Of a stretch of 64,000 nucleotides of DNA, positions 15,988 through 25,348 are shown one piece after another (position 1 is the stretch's first letter; the number at the start of each line of letters is the position of its first letter). The DNA lies in assembly GCF_044628455.1 (NCBI RefSeq), contig NZ_JBIYZW010000003.1, forward strand, positions 434,001 to 498,000. Reading direction: 5' to 3'. The notes below the pieces were generated by a model. The model was not told the origin of the DNA, did not search any database, and saw only the letters and a list, made by a program, of their open reading frames with translations. The position numbers and the translations under genes are program-made. The stretch is from Solirubrum sp044628455. GTDB lineage: Bacteria; Bacteroidota; Bacteroidia; Cytophagales; Hymenobacteraceae.

Positions 15988-16974
15988 TCAGGCGTCGCCC
16001 AGCCCCAGCAGCTCCTCGGCGGCCCCGAAGGCCGAGGTGCGGCCCTGCTCCACCAGCTCGCGCAGGGCGGGCAGCCGCCGGGCCACCTCGGGGCGGGCGT
16101 AGAAGCGTTCCTCCAGGGCTTCCCGAACACTTTGCTGCAGCCACTGCAGATTTTGCTCGCGCCGCCGCTGATCGAAAAAGCCGTTGGGCTGCGTCAGCGC
16201 CAGGTAGCGGCCGATTTCTTCCCACACCCCGGCCACGCCCTCGCCCGTGAGGGCCGAGCAGGTGCGCGCCACCGACGCCCAGCCCGAGGCGGCGTGCGGA
16301 AACAGCTGCAAGGCGCCTTGGTACTCGCGCCGGGCGCGCCGGGCTGCCAGTTCGTTGCCCGAGTCGGCCTTGGTGATGACCACCGCGTCGGCCATTTCCA
16401 TGATGCCACGCTTGACGCCCTGCAGCTCGTCGCCGGCGCCGGCCAGCATCAGCAGCAGAAAGAAGTCGACCATGCCGTGCACGGCGGTTTCGCTCTGGCC
16501 CACGCCCACGGTTTCCACGAAAATCACGTCGTAGCCCGCGGCCTCGCACAAGAGCAGCGCCTCGCGGGTGGCGCGGGCCACGCCGCCCAGCGAACGGCCG
16601 GCGGGGGAGGGGCGGATAAAGGCGTGCTCGTGGGCCGCCAGCTGGTTCATGCGGGTTTTGTCGCCCAGGATGCTTCCCCCGCTGCGCTGCGAAGTGGGGT
16701 CGACGGCCAGCACGGCCAGGCGCTGCCCGCGCTCGGCCACCACGTGCATGCCCAGCGCCTCGATAAACGTGCTTTTGCCCACGCCCGGTACACCCGTAAT
16801 ACCGATTCGTACCGAGCGGCCGGTGTGCGGCAGCACCCGTTCCAGCAGTTGGCGAGCCAGCTCCCGGTCGGTGGGCAGGGTGCTTTCGACCAGAGTGATG
16901 GCGCGGCTGAGCACGAAGCGGTTGCCGGCCAGCAGGCCGGCTACGTACTCGTCGGGGGAAAGGCGTTTGGCCAA
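15988..16974 (-). CDS. meaB: Methylmalonyl-CoA mutase-associated GTPase MeaB
   Basis: A 328-aa G3E P-loop GTPase that protects and reloads B12-dependent methylmalonyl-CoA mutase. Walker A is GITGVPGVGKSTFIEALG near residue 60. The switch region VDPTSQRSGGSILGDKTRM, VETVGVGQSE and the base-recognition segment VVITKADSGNE are all present. Its client, the MutA/MutB mutase, is encoded on the same strand about 27 kb away (43.4-48.0 kb), so the genes are not in one operon. Confidence 0.95.
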   Translation of the reverse strand: MAKRLSPDEYVAGLLAGNRFVLSRAITLVESTLPTDRELARQLLERVLPHTGRSVRIGITGVPGVGKSTFIEALGMHVVAERGQRLAVLAVDPTSQRSGGSILGDKTRMNQLAAHEHAFIRPSPAGRSLGGVARATREALLLCEAAGYDVIFVETVGVGQSETAVHGMVDFFLLLMLAGAGDELQGVKRGIMEMADAVVITKADSGNELAARRARREYQGALQLFPHAASGWASVARTCSALTGEGVAGVWEEIGRYLALTQPNGFFDQRRREQNLQWLQQSVREALEERFYARPEVARRLPALRELVEQGRTSAFGAAEELLGLGDA

Positions 16975-17132
16975 GGCAGCGAAGAAGGAAGAGGGAAAGC
17001 GAAAAAGAAGCGCCGCTGGCAGCTGGCGGGATGGGCCGGTCGTTGTTTGCGACGCTTAAAAGTAGCTACTTGCCCCGCGTTGCCGTTCGGGGCGGCCCGT
17101 GGTTACGCTTTTCACTTCCCCGGTTTACCTTG

Positions 17133-18554
17133 ATGAAGTCATTTTTACGGGCGCTGCTGCTCCCGGCGCTGGCGCTTGGCAGCCAGGCCGCGCAGGCCCA
17201 GAACGAGCTGAGCAACTTTACCGCCACCGGGCGCGGCGGCGTGGCCACCACCTTCGCCGGCGACTACCAGGCCATCGGCATCAACCCCGCCAACCTGGCC
17301 CGGGTAGGCAGCCCCAAGGTCGCCTTCACCATCGGCCAGTTCGGGGTGGGCGCGGCCTCGCAGTCGCTCACGCGCAGCCAGCTCAACCAGTTTATCTTTC
17401 ACCCCGACGAGAAGCTCAGCCAGGCCGACAAGCTGGCGCTGGCCGCCTCGTTCACCTCCGCCAACGCGCTCAACGCCAACATCGACGTGACCACCTTCGG
17501 TTTGTCGGTGTCGCTGCCCGTCATCGGTAGCATTGCCATCAGCAACCAGCAGCGCATCAGCACCCACGTGGGACTGAACCGCAACGCCGCCGAGCTGCTG
17601 TTTCTGGGCTACAACGCACCCATCATCACCCAGAACTTCAACGCCGACGGCACGCCCAAGAATCCGGCCACGGTGCCGCTGGTATCGGAGGCGCTGGCGG
17701 GTACCGAACTGCAGATGGCCTGGCTCAACGAGTTCAACGTGGCCTACGGCGTGCGCGTGCTCGACCTGCCCAAGGTGCAGCTGATGGCCGGCGCCGGCTA
17801 CCGCTACATCGAGGGCGTGGGCGTGGTGGACGTGCGCGTGAATGGCGGCAAGGTGGAAGCCTACGGGTCCATGTCGCCGCTGTTCGACATCAACTACGGC
17901 AAGCTGGCCAGCAACCCGCAATTCAACCTGCGCCAGCGCGACTCCGGCCTGCAGCCCGTGGGCAAGGGCAACGGCTTCGACCTGGGTTTGTCGGCCGAAC
18001 TGGGCAAGGTGGTGCGTCTGGGCCTGGCCGTGACCGACCTGGGCAAGATGACCTGGGAAGGCAACCTGGTAACGGCCAATGACCAGAAGCTGAAGCGCCT
18101 GCGCTCGGCCGGCGTGGGCAGCTACAACTTCATCAAGGAAGCCACCGAACTGTTTGCCGCCGGCTCCGACAGTTTGTTTCAGTACCAGCCCGGCACCAAG
18201 CGCACCGCCGATTTGCCCACCAAGCTGCGGGCCGGCGCCGGGGTGCGCATCAGCGAGTATTTCGAGGCCGGCGTCGACGTGACTTTGCCGCTGAACGAGG
18301 TGGCCGGCAACCTGAGCGCCCCGTTCGTGGGCGTAGGCGTCGACTTCAAGCCGGTAAAGTGGATTCGCCTCAGTTCGGGCGCCACGGCCGGCGCGGGCTA
18401 CAACGTGGGCATTCCGCTGGGCATCACCCTCACCAGCAAGGTCTACGAAGCCGGCATCAGCACCCGCGACGTGGCCGGGCTGATTTCAAAGGATAACCCC
18501 TACGTGTCGGTGGCTATGGGCTTTTTGCGCTTCAAAATCGGCCAGACCCAGTAA
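17133..18554 (+). CDS. DUF5723 family protein, probable outer-membrane barrel
   Basis: A 473-aa protein with a signal peptide (MKSFLRALLLPALALGSQAA, cleavage near AQAQ). The mature part begins NELSNFTATGRGGVATTFAG and has repeated amphipathic strands with the phrase AIGINPANLAR, as in DUF5723 and related PorV/FadL-like barrels of Bacteroidota. It ends MGFLRFKIGQTQ. The function is unknown; a role in the outer membrane is inferred from the signal and strand pattern. A longer in-frame start at 17031 is rejected because it precedes the signal peptide. Confidence 0.8.
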   Translation: MKSFLRALLLPALALGSQAAQAQNELSNFTATGRGGVATTFAGDYQAIGINPANLARVGSPKVAFTIGQFGVGAASQSLTRSQLNQFIFHPDEKLSQADKLALAASFTSANALNANIDVTTFGLSVSLPVIGSIAISNQQRISTHVGLNRNAAELLFLGYNAPIITQNFNADGTPKNPATVPLVSEALAGTELQMAWLNEFNVAYGVRVLDLPKVQLMAGAGYRYIEGVGVVDVRVNGGKVEAYGSMSPLFDINYGKLASNPQFNLRQRDSGLQPVGKGNGFDLGLSAELGKVVRLGLAVTDLGKMTWEGNLVTANDQKLKRLRSAGVGSYNFIKEATELFAAGSDSLFQYQPGTKRTADLPTKLRAGAGVRISEYFEAGVDVTLPLNEVAGNLSAPFVGVGVDFKPVKWIRLSSGATAGAGYNVGIPLGITLTSKVYEAGISTRDVAGLISKDNPYVSVAMGFLRFKIGQTQ

Positions 18555-18575
18555 GAGGCTGATTGGCTAGAAACA

Positions 18576-18616
18576 AGCGGTGCCCCGGCTCAGAAGTCGG
18601 GGCACCGCTGTTTTTT
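18576..18616 (+). terminator. Strong terminator after DUF5723 gene
   Basis: AGCGGTGCCCCG pairs with CGGGGCACCGCT across a 9-nt loop and is followed by GTTTTTT. Confidence 0.9.
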
Positions 18617-18646
18617 GTAGGAGCCTGGATTAACTCTGGAGCCGCC

Positions 18647-19744
18647 TTACGGGGCCGCCGGCTGGATGAAGTTGGGCAAACCCAGCTTGCTGCGGCGGCC
18701 GCCCAGCTTGAGGCCGTTGTCCTGGTACTGGCAGGCGGCGCCGGCGGCATCGGGGTTCTGGATGACGCCCAAGAAGGGGTTGTCTTCGCGGGCCACGTAG
18801 ATGCGGCCGTCGGGCCCGCGCTGCAACGAGCCGATTTTGCGGTTGGCCGAGTTGCCGATGGCGGTTTTGTCGCCGGTTTTCAGGTCGAGCTGCCACACCT
18901 GGGCGTTGCCGCCGCCGTTGCCGTTGCTGGTCACGTAGAGCTTCGTGCCGCTGGGCGAAAACTCCACGCCGTAGGCTTCCTCGAAGCCCTTGTAGGCCCT
19001 GGGCTTGCTCACCTTGCCGGTGGCGTTGTCGAAGTCGAACACCTCCACGCGGTTGGCCTCGCGCCAGATGGCCACGGCCAGCTGCCGGCCCGAGGGCGAG
19101 AATTTCATGGTGCCGATGGCGTTGCGGCCGGGGCCGGCGTGCATGCTGCCCACGTTGCTCAGGTTGGGCTTGGCGTCGATGCCGTCGGCCGTTACCAGGT
19201 AGCTCACGAAAGCGTTGGAGTTCCAGCGGTGGCCCACCACCCACACGTCGCGGCCGTTGCGGTGGCGCACGGCGGCCAGCTTCTCGGCCACGGGCGAGAT
19301 GAGCAGCACGTTGCTGCGCTTCACGTCGCCCAGGCCCCCGGCGTCGGTCATGTCGACCACCGAATAGCGCAGGCCGTTGGAGCTGCCCTCGGCGCCGGTG
19401 GTGAAGATGTAGAACACGTTGCCGCTGCCCGGGTCGGGCACGATGAGCGCGCTCTGACTGCTGGACTTGCTGCCCATCAGATTTTTACCGTTGGGCATGA
19501 GCTGGTGCTGGCGGTTCCACACGTTCACGCCGTTGGTGTAAAACAGCAGCTGCCCGCGCGAAGTGGTGGCTACGGCGCTGCCCTCGTAGGTGCTCATTTT
19601 GCCGTCGAGCAGCACCGCGGGGGCGCCCTGGCGGAAGTCCAGGCCGGCCTCGCCGCCGAAGTACCAGAGGGCGTTTTGCAGTTGGGCCGAAACCGGCGCG
19701 CTCAGCAGCCACAGGCCGAGCAAAAGCAGAAAACGGTAGTGCAT
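18647..19744 (-). CDS. Secreted beta-propeller protein
   Basis: A 365-aa protein with a signal peptide (MHYRFLLLLGLWLLSAPVSA). The mature start LWYFGGEAGLDFRQG is the hallmark of Bacteroidota propeller proteins that normally carry a long C-terminal extension with PKD-like and T9SS domains. Propeller blades are visible as KFSPSGRQLAVAI, EFSPSGTKLYVTS and GPDGRIYVAR. Here the protein ends right after the propeller (LGLPNFIQPAAP), with no sorting domain, so it may be a short family form or a naturally truncated one. Confidence 0.75.
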   Translation of the reverse strand: MHYRFLLLLGLWLLSAPVSAQLQNALWYFGGEAGLDFRQGAPAVLLDGKMSTYEGSAVATTSRGQLLFYTNGVNVWNRQHQLMPNGKNLMGSKSSSQSALIVPDPGSGNVFYIFTTGAEGSSNGLRYSVVDMTDAGGLGDVKRSNVLLISPVAEKLAAVRHRNGRDVWVVGHRWNSNAFVSYLVTADGIDAKPNLSNVGSMHAGPGRNAIGTMKFSPSGRQLAVAIWREANRVEVFDFDNATGKVSKPRAYKGFEEAYGVEFSPSGTKLYVTSNGNGGGNAQVWQLDLKTGDKTAIGNSANRKIGSLQRGPDGRIYVAREDNPFLGVIQNPDAAGAACQYQDNGLKLGGRRSKLGLPNFIQPAAP

Positions 19745-19846
19745 GGAGAAAGGGTGCGGCGCCGCGGGGTGGTGAAAAGCGGGGCCGTCCGCAGCGTTTA
19801 ACGCAATTCCGTGCCAAAGATTGGTGCCAGCATCAGCGCCCGGACC

Positions 19847-20404
19847 TTACACCTCCCATTCGCCGGCCAGCAGCCGCGGCAGCAGCCCGCGCACGATGCG
19901 GTAGCTCAGGCCCCAGAGCTGGTGGCCGCCGGCCACGCGGTAAAACGACACCGGGGCCGCCCGGGGCCAGTCGGGCAGTTGCCAGGTTTCGGTGGCGTGG
20001 GCCCCGGGGGCCAGCAGCGCGGAAACGGGGACTTCCAGCACTTCCTCGATTTCGCCGGTTTGCCAGCGCCATACCTCCGGCCGCTCGATGCGGCCCAGAA
20101 AGGGTGCCACCCGGAAGCCGGTGGTGAAGGTGTTGAGCACGGGCAGGGCGGCCAGCACGCGCACCTGCTCGGGGCGCAGGCCTACTTCCTCTTCGGCCTC
20201 GCGCAGCGCCGTGTGCAGGGGCGAGGCGTCGGTGGGGTCGGTTTTGCCGCCGGGAAAAGCCAGCTGCCCGCCGTGCACGCCGAAGTTGCCGCGGCGCACC
20301 AGCACCAGGCGCAGTTCGCCGGCCTCGTCGCGGAACACCGGCACCAGCACGGCGGCCGCGCGCAGGGCCGGCTCCAACGAGCCCGCCGCTTCGCCTACCC
20401 CCAC
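19847..20404 (-). CDS. Nudix hydrolase, CoA-pyrophosphatase type
   Basis: A 185-aa Nudix enzyme. The family signature HGGQLAFPGGKTDPTDAS, then TALREAEEEVGL, matches the CoA pyrophosphatase (NudL/UPF0035) variant, in which an extra insertion lies in the Nudix box. Such enzymes split CoA or its thioesters into 4'-phosphopantetheine and 3',5'-ADP. The catalytic REAEEE is intact. The start overlaps the end of the VOC gene by 10 nt, so they are translationally coupled. Confidence 0.9.
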   Translation of the reverse strand: MGVGEAAGSLEPALRAAAVLVPVFRDEAGELRLVLVRRGNFGVHGGQLAFPGGKTDPTDASPLHTALREAEEEVGLRPEQVRVLAALPVLNTFTTGFRVAPFLGRIERPEVWRWQTGEIEEVLEVPVSALLAPGAHATETWQLPDWPRAAPVSFYRVAGGHQLWGLSYRIVRGLLPRLLAGEWEV

Positions 20405-20850
20405 TGCTGCAGCTCAATCACGTTGCACTCGGGGTCGGCCACGTAGGCCCAGGTGATGGTGCGGCCCAGGGGAGTCATCTGCGTGGCCACTTCGCCCAGC
20501 GCCGAGCCGCCCTCGGCAATGACCACGGCGCGGGCGGCCGCCACGTCTTCCACCTCAAAGGCAATGTGGCCGAAGCCCGGGCGGTGGGGGGCGGTGCGGG
20601 CGCGGTTGTTCAGCGGGTCGTAGCCGAAGATTTCCAGCGTGGGGCCGTCGGAGCCGTGGCCCGGCAGGCGCAGGTGCACGCCCCGTTGGCGGGGCCGGGC
20701 GTTGCCCTCAGTCGTCAGCGCCTCGTCGTGGTAGTCGCGCCGGGGTAGCAGCGGCTCGCAGCCGAACACCCGCTCGTAGAAGGCAGCCAGGGCTTCCCAG
20801 TCTTCGGCGGTCAGGTTGGTGTGGGCGTAGCGGGCGTGGAGCAGCGGCAT
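20395..20850 (-). CDS. VOC (glyoxalase-like) protein
   Basis: A 151-aa VOC protein. The first module begins HARYAHTNLTAEDWEALAAF, followed by YERVFGCEPLLP. The second has GHIAFEVEDVAAARAVVIAEGG and ends WAYVADPECNVIELQQW, with the Glu that is a metal ligand in glyoxalases. The ligand is unknown. It is first in a two-gene unit with the Nudix enzyme. Confidence 0.88.
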   Translation of the reverse strand: MPLLHARYAHTNLTAEDWEALAAFYERVFGCEPLLPRRDYHDEALTTEGNARPRQRGVHLRLPGHGSDGPTLEIFGYDPLNNRARTAPHRPGFGHIAFEVEDVAAARAVVIAEGGSALGEVATQMTPLGRTITWAYVADPECNVIELQQWG

Positions 20851-20980
20851 GGCAGAGCGGTGGTGAGGCGGCGAATAAAAAGAGTGCAGTGCAGCGCGCG
20901 GTTAGGCGGGCTGCACTGCACAACGAGCGGCGGCGCAATCTAGTGATATGCCCAGAATTATGGAACCTGCTGTCGGGGTC

Positions 20981-21715
20981 CTATTCCAGCACGTAGGCAC
21001 CCTGCGCGTCGGTGCTCACGCAGGGCAGCGTGCGGTGCCGGGCAAACTGCTGGTAGCCCGGGGCCAGGGTTTGCCAGAACGCATAGTGCACGCTGCCGCG
21101 CCGGTTGTGCAGCTGCTCCTCGCTCAGCTCGAAGGGAAAGATGTGCACCCACTGCTCGGTTTGGCCGGCCTGGCGGGCCTCGGTAGCCAGCACGTACACC
21201 TCGCGGATGCCCGCGTCGGTAATGGGCAAGCAGCCGATGGTCACGTTGGAGCCGTGGATGAAAATGTCGCCGCCGGGGCGGGCGCTGCCCAGCCGGCGGT
21301 CGGCGGCGTTGGGGTAGTCGAGGCCCAGGGAAAGGTGGTAGAGGCTTTCGGGGTTGAACCGGTCGATGCGGTAGAAGCCCTCGGGCACCTGCCCGTCGCC
21401 CTCGCGGCGCTTGGGCCCCAGCGTACCCGAGCTGCCGGCCAGGGGGTAGGTTTTCAGCAGCTGAAAGGCCGGCGCGCCGGCGTTGCGCACCCACACTTCC
21501 AGCTTCCGCCCGATTTTGAACACCCGGAAAAACACTTCCAGGCGGGCCGGGTCGATGCCCTGCTGGGCCAGCTGCCGCCGCAGGGCGGGCCAGGCTTCGG
21601 TGTAAGCCGCCTGCACGCGCGGATGCTGCAGCTGCTGGTCGCGGAAGCTCGGGCCGGTGGAGCGGGCCGCCAGCGTGACGGTCAGCAGCGCGAGCAGCAA
21701 AATTGGGCGTAACAT
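20981..21715 (-). CDS. L,D-transpeptidase (YafK-like)
   Basis: A 244-aa YkuD-fold enzyme that cross-links peptidoglycan peptides or attaches proteins to them in the periplasm. A short signal peptide (MLRPILLLALLTVTLAARS) precedes the domain. The catalytic region reads GGDIFIHGSNVTIGCLPITD, giving the conserved His and the nucleophile Cys in the YafK-type spacing. The upstream GEGDGQVPEGFY-like segment (REGDGQVPEGFYRIDRFNP) fits the YafK subgroup. It stands alone on the minus strand. Confidence 0.9.
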   Translation of the reverse strand: MLRPILLLALLTVTLAARSTGPSFRDQQLQHPRVQAAYTEAWPALRRQLAQQGIDPARLEVFFRVFKIGRKLEVWVRNAGAPAFQLLKTYPLAGSSGTLGPKRREGDGQVPEGFYRIDRFNPESLYHLSLGLDYPNAADRRLGSARPGGDIFIHGSNVTIGCLPITDAGIREVYVLATEARQAGQTEQWVHIFPFELSEEQLHNRRGSVHYAFWQTLAPGYQQFARHRTLPCVSTDAQGAYVLE

Positions 21716-21993
21716 AAGAATAACGGGGCGCGGGCTTGCACGAAGCGGCGCGGGCCGAAATAACGACGAGCTACGGGCTTATTGTACTTCGCCTATATAT
21801 CGTCTCTTTAAGCGTTTGAATGTGAGTTGCCTATTTCATCGGATGCGGCCTAACCGGGGCAACTGGTCATTGAAGTTCGCTTGGCCAAGCTCCCGCTGCG
21901 GGCAGGCGCCGCCAAACCTCCGCTTGGCATTTGGGTTAGTTAATGGTATGCTTGTCCCAGTAGCCTTGCATCCGTCACCCTAGTGCTGTTGCC
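21716..21993. other. Spacer upstream of ankyrin gene
   Basis: Divergent spacer of 278 nt, more AT-rich in its first half. TAGCCTTG at about 21960-21967, one mismatch from TAnnTTTG, lies 27 nt before the ankyrin start and may be its promoter. No gene seen. Confidence 0.4.
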
Positions 21994-22491
21994 ATGTCCT
22001 TTTCCTCATCCCGCCCCGAAGACCTGCTGTTCGACGCCGCCCGCCGCGGCGACGTTGCCTACCTCAAGCACCTGATTGAGAGCCAGGTCGACCTCAACAT
22101 CCAAAACGGCAAGGGCTTCACCCCGCTTATTGTGGCGGCCTACGACGGCCACCTCGAAGCCACCCAGCTGCTGCTCGAAGCCGGCGCCGACCCCAACGTG
22201 CAGGACCACGCCGGCAATTCGGCGCTGATGGGCGTTTCCTTCAAGGGCTACCCCGAAGTGGCCGAGCTGCTGCTGCAGCACGGGGCCGACGTAAACCTGC
22301 AGAACGGCAACGGCGGCACGGCGCTCATGTTCGCCACCCTGTTTGGCCGCCACAACATGCTGCCCGTGCTGCTCGAAGCCGGTGCCGATGCTACCCTGCG
22401 CGACGTGCGTGGCCTCTCGGCCCGCGACCTGGCTTTGCAGCAGGGCAACGAAGCGGCCCTGCTGGTGCTGCCCGCCGAAGCCGCCGGCTAA
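21994..22491 (+). CDS. Ankyrin repeat protein
   Basis: A 165-aa protein made of four to five ankyrin repeats, for example GKGFTPLIVAAYDGHLEATQ, LLLEAGADPNVQDHAGNSAL, LLLQHGADVNLQNGNGGTAL and LLEAGADATLRDVRGLSARD. There is no signal peptide, so it is likely cytoplasmic; ankyrin proteins act in protein-protein binding, and short ones like this are often paired with catalases or used in stress response. Its stop overlaps the stop region of the convergent methyltransferase by 4 nt. Confidence 0.93.
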   Translation: MSFSSSRPEDLLFDAARRGDVAYLKHLIESQVDLNIQNGKGFTPLIVAAYDGHLEATQLLLEAGADPNVQDHAGNSALMGVSFKGYPEVAELLLQHGADVNLQNGNGGTALMFATLFGRHNMLPVLLEAGADATLRDVRGLSARDLALQQGNEAALLVLPAEAAG

Positions 22492-23309
22492 GCCGGACCG
22501 GGCTTGCGCAGCAGAAAGTAGGCGTAGCGGCGGTCGTGCACCAGGGGCTGCTCGGGCTCCAGCGCCACCGCCTGGGGGCTCAGGCCGCAGGCCTCGGCCA
22601 GGGTCCAAAATTCCTCGATGCGGTAAGTGGTCATGTTGGCCATGTTGCGGGCGTAGCCCCAGCGGTAGGGCTGGCTGGCCAGCGTCAGGTCGCTGTACTT
22701 GATCTGAATAAAGGCCAGGCCACCGGGGGCGAGCAGCTCGGCCGTGAGCCGTAGCACGCGTTGGCCGTAGGCTTTCGAAGGAAACAGCTCGTACACATAA
22801 GTCGACAGCAGCAGGTCGCAGGGCTCGGTAATCAGTGCCCGCACCTGCTCGGGGGCCGCGGCCGGCAGCAGCACCGGCACGAAGCCCGGCAGCCCGGCGG
22901 CGCGCATCTGCCGCTCGCACTCCGCCAGGGTGGTCCCCGTGATGTCGATGCCGTAGTAGCGGGCTGCGCCCGGCGCGAAGTGCACGGCATTGGCCCCACC
23001 GCCGCACCCCCAGTCGACAATGCACGCTGGCTGACGGGGCGGCCACTGCGGCCCGGCCAGTCGCCGAAACCGGTCGAGGTTGTTGCGGCCGATGGCCAGC
23101 CAGCGCGCGTCGTCGTGGGCAAACACGCCGTTGCCGCGCCAGTGGGCGTTGCCGCCTTCCTGCCCCGGCGCCGATACGGCATCCCAGTACTGCTGCGCGT
23201 CGGCAATGATTTTGTCTTCGGCCTCGTGCAGGCCCAGGCTGTCGTGCAGCAGCCGCTGGCCGGCACGGTAACCGGTGCCCAGCAGGCTGCGAAGGGTAGA
23301 AGTGCTCAT
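22488..23309 (-). CDS. Class I SAM-dependent methyltransferase
   Basis: A 273-aa methyltransferase. Motif I is CIVDWGCGGGANAVHFAPG near residue 100, followed by YYGIDITGTTLAECERQM and, after a loop, the LITEPCDLLLSTYVYELFPS segment (motif II). GGLAFIQIKYSD is the motif III strand. An N-terminal helical region of about 90 residues precedes the domain. The closing residues RRYAYFLLRKPGPA are typical of sugar or small-molecule methylases. The substrate is not known. Confidence 0.88.
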   Translation of the reverse strand: MSTSTLRSLLGTGYRAGQRLLHDSLGLHEAEDKIIADAQQYWDAVSAPGQEGGNAHWRGNGVFAHDDARWLAIGRNNLDRFRRLAGPQWPPRQPACIVDWGCGGGANAVHFAPGAARYYGIDITGTTLAECERQMRAAGLPGFVPVLLPAAAPEQVRALITEPCDLLLSTYVYELFPSKAYGQRVLRLTAELLAPGGLAFIQIKYSDLTLASQPYRWGYARNMANMTTYRIEEFWTLAEACGLSPQAVALEPEQPLVHDRRYAYFLLRKPGPA

Positions 23310-23553
23310 GAAAAGCGGAGTCGAACAAGGTCAGGCAATTGTGTAATAATATGAATTTTATTTATAAATATTTTAATCGTTTATGAGCTGCTCTGGAGCC
23401 CGGAGCGGCTCCGGTAGCAGAGCAGAAAGATGGTTGCATGCACCCTGGCAGGCTGAATTGGGCCACATGTTGATGTGGATGCTGCAACCTTTGGCGAGGT
23501 GAAACTATCTTCGTGGCAAGCTTTTCCACCTTTCATCATACGCTTTAAGCTCT
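23310..23553. other. AT-rich spacer upstream of T9SS protein gene
   Basis: Contains a markedly AT-rich stretch (about 23338-23390, runs like TTTTATTTATAAATATTTT) that contrasts with the GC-rich surroundings. TATCTTCG at 23506-23513, a variant of the Bacteroidota -7 element, lies 40 nt before the next gene and is its likely promoter. No gene seen. Confidence 0.5.
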
Positions 23554-25224
23554 ATGCGTAGCTCTACTTCGCGTTTCGCCCTTTTGCCCCGACTGGGGCT
23601 GCTCGCTATGCTGGGCCTGGCCTCATTTGCTGCCCAGGCGCAGGTAACTCCCCCTTCCTGGGCTTCGGTGCAGCGGGCTACCGGCGGCGCCGGCGACCTG
23701 AACATCGGCCGCAAGACGGTGGTTGCCGCCGACGGCAGCCAGATTCTGGGTGGGGTATTTGAGGGTACCATGACCATTGGCGGTACCACGCTCACGGCCG
23801 GGGCCGGCGACACCCACTACTTCCTGGCCAAGTTCAACCCCAACGGTACGCTGGCCTGGGCCGGTACGGCCGACGAAACCTCCGGCGACACCGACGCTTC
23901 GCTGGCCGTCGACCCCCAGGGCAACGTGTACATTGCCGGTTACTTCGCCGGCAGCATCACCTTCGGCCCGCTGGTGATTAACGGTCCGACCGATGGTTCG
24001 ACCGATGCCTTCCTCGTCAAGCTCGACCCGCAGGGCGTGCCGCTGTGGTACAAGACCGGCGGCATCAGCAACGGCGACGCCTACGTGGGCGGCGTAGCGA
24101 CCGACGCGGCCGGCAACGTGTACGTGTCGGGCGACTACAGCGGGCAGATCAGCTTTGGCGGTGGCGCGGCCAACCAGCTGGTGTCGGGCAACAGCAACGT
24201 GTTTCTCTACAAGTTCTCGGCCACCGGCACACCCGCCTGGGCCCGGCAGGGTGGCGGTACCAACGGGGACTTCAACTACGACCTGGCGGCCGACGCGGCG
24301 GGCAACACCTACCTCACTGGCAGCATGCGCGGTACCGCAGTGTTTGGCAACGTAACGCTGAATACGGCCAACACCGACGAGGACATCTACGCCGTGAAGT
24401 ACAACCCCAGCGGCACGGCGCTGTGGGCGCAGCGCACCGGCTCGGCGGCCGACGACAACGCCAATACCATTGCCGTTGACGCCGCGGGCAACGTAGTGGT
24501 AGGCGGGTACGCCAACGACCGGCAGGTAGGCACCAGCTTCGAAAGCGACGCCTTCCTGGCCCGCTTCGATGCCCAGGGCAACCCGATGTGGACGGAAACC
24601 ATCACGCCCAGCACGGGCGGCGAGTACGGCATCAGCGGCGTGGCCTTTGACAACCGCGGCGGACTCTACGCCATCGGTGCCTTCGCGGGCACGCTCACGC
24701 TGGATGGCAACACCCTCACCGCGGCCGATGAAACGCCCTTTATTGCCCGCTACGACGGCCAGGGCCGCGCCATTTGGCTGAACGCGCCCACCGGCGCCAC
24801 CGTCGACGACCAGTCGGTGTTCTTCGACGTGACCACCGACGCAGCCGGCAACGCCTACGTGGCCGGTGGCGCGCTGGGCAACATCTCGTTTGGCCCCATT
24901 GCCAGCCCCGGCACTGGCATCGGCGCCTTCCTGGCCAAGCTCAACGCCGGCGGCACCATCACCGCGGCCCGCAGCCGGACCACCGAGCTGGCCCTGGGCG
25001 TGTACCCCAACCCAGCTGCCGAGCGCGCCACGCTGCAGCTGCCCCAGGGCGGCGGCCAGCTGACGATGAGCGACGCGCTGGGCCGCACCGTGCGCCAGCA
25101 GGCGCTGCCCGCCACGGCCGGCACCCACGAGGTGTCGCTGGCTGGCCTGCAGCCCGGCCTCTACCAGCTGCGCGCCACGCTGGGCAACGGCCAGGTAGCC
25201 ACGGCCCGCCTGACGGTGCGCTAG
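23554..25224 (+). CDS. Secreted SBBP-like beta-propeller protein with T9SS sorting domain
   Basis: A 556-aa protein exported by the general secretion and then type IX secretion systems. A signal peptide ends in AAQA. The body is made of about eight SBBP-like repeats (VDPQGNVYIAGYFAGSITFG, TDAAGNVYVSGDYSGQISFG and others), which form a propeller. The last 80 residues are a type A sorting domain: LALGVYPNPAAERATLQLP, SDALGRTVRQQ, LQPGLYQLRATLGNGQV. The final residues TARLTVR are typical. The protein probably sits on the cell surface or is released. Confidence 0.92.
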   Translation: MRSSTSRFALLPRLGLLAMLGLASFAAQAQVTPPSWASVQRATGGAGDLNIGRKTVVAADGSQILGGVFEGTMTIGGTTLTAGAGDTHYFLAKFNPNGTLAWAGTADETSGDTDASLAVDPQGNVYIAGYFAGSITFGPLVINGPTDGSTDAFLVKLDPQGVPLWYKTGGISNGDAYVGGVATDAAGNVYVSGDYSGQISFGGGAANQLVSGNSNVFLYKFSATGTPAWARQGGGTNGDFNYDLAADAAGNTYLTGSMRGTAVFGNVTLNTANTDEDIYAVKYNPSGTALWAQRTGSAADDNANTIAVDAAGNVVVGGYANDRQVGTSFESDAFLARFDAQGNPMWTETITPSTGGEYGISGVAFDNRGGLYAIGAFAGTLTLDGNTLTAADETPFIARYDGQGRAIWLNAPTGATVDDQSVFFDVTTDAAGNAYVAGGALGNISFGPIASPGTGIGAFLAKLNAGGTITAARSRTTELALGVYPNPAAERATLQLPQGGGQLTMSDALGRTVRQQALPATAGTHEVSLAGLQPGLYQLRATLGNGQVATARLTVR

Positions 25225-25247
25225 CCCGCATCGTTCTCATCAAAGCC

Positions 25248-25280
25248 AACAAGGCCGGGCAGCTTGCCCGGCCTTGTTGC
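25248..25280 (+). terminator. Terminator after T9SS protein gene
   Basis: ACAAGGCCGGGCA pairs with TGCCCGGCCTTGT around a 3-nt loop. The final T-run is short (TTG). Confidence 0.8.
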
Positions 25281-25348
25281 GTTTAGGAGCTAGGCAGCGG
25301 CTGACCGGCTGCGGGCTGGCCAACGCGGAGCGGTTGCGGCGGGGCGAC

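Noticed and set aside
23335..23395. AT-rich stretch as an insertion-sequence remnant
   Set aside because: No terminal inverted repeats or transposase fragment could be recognised; it may simply be a promoter region.
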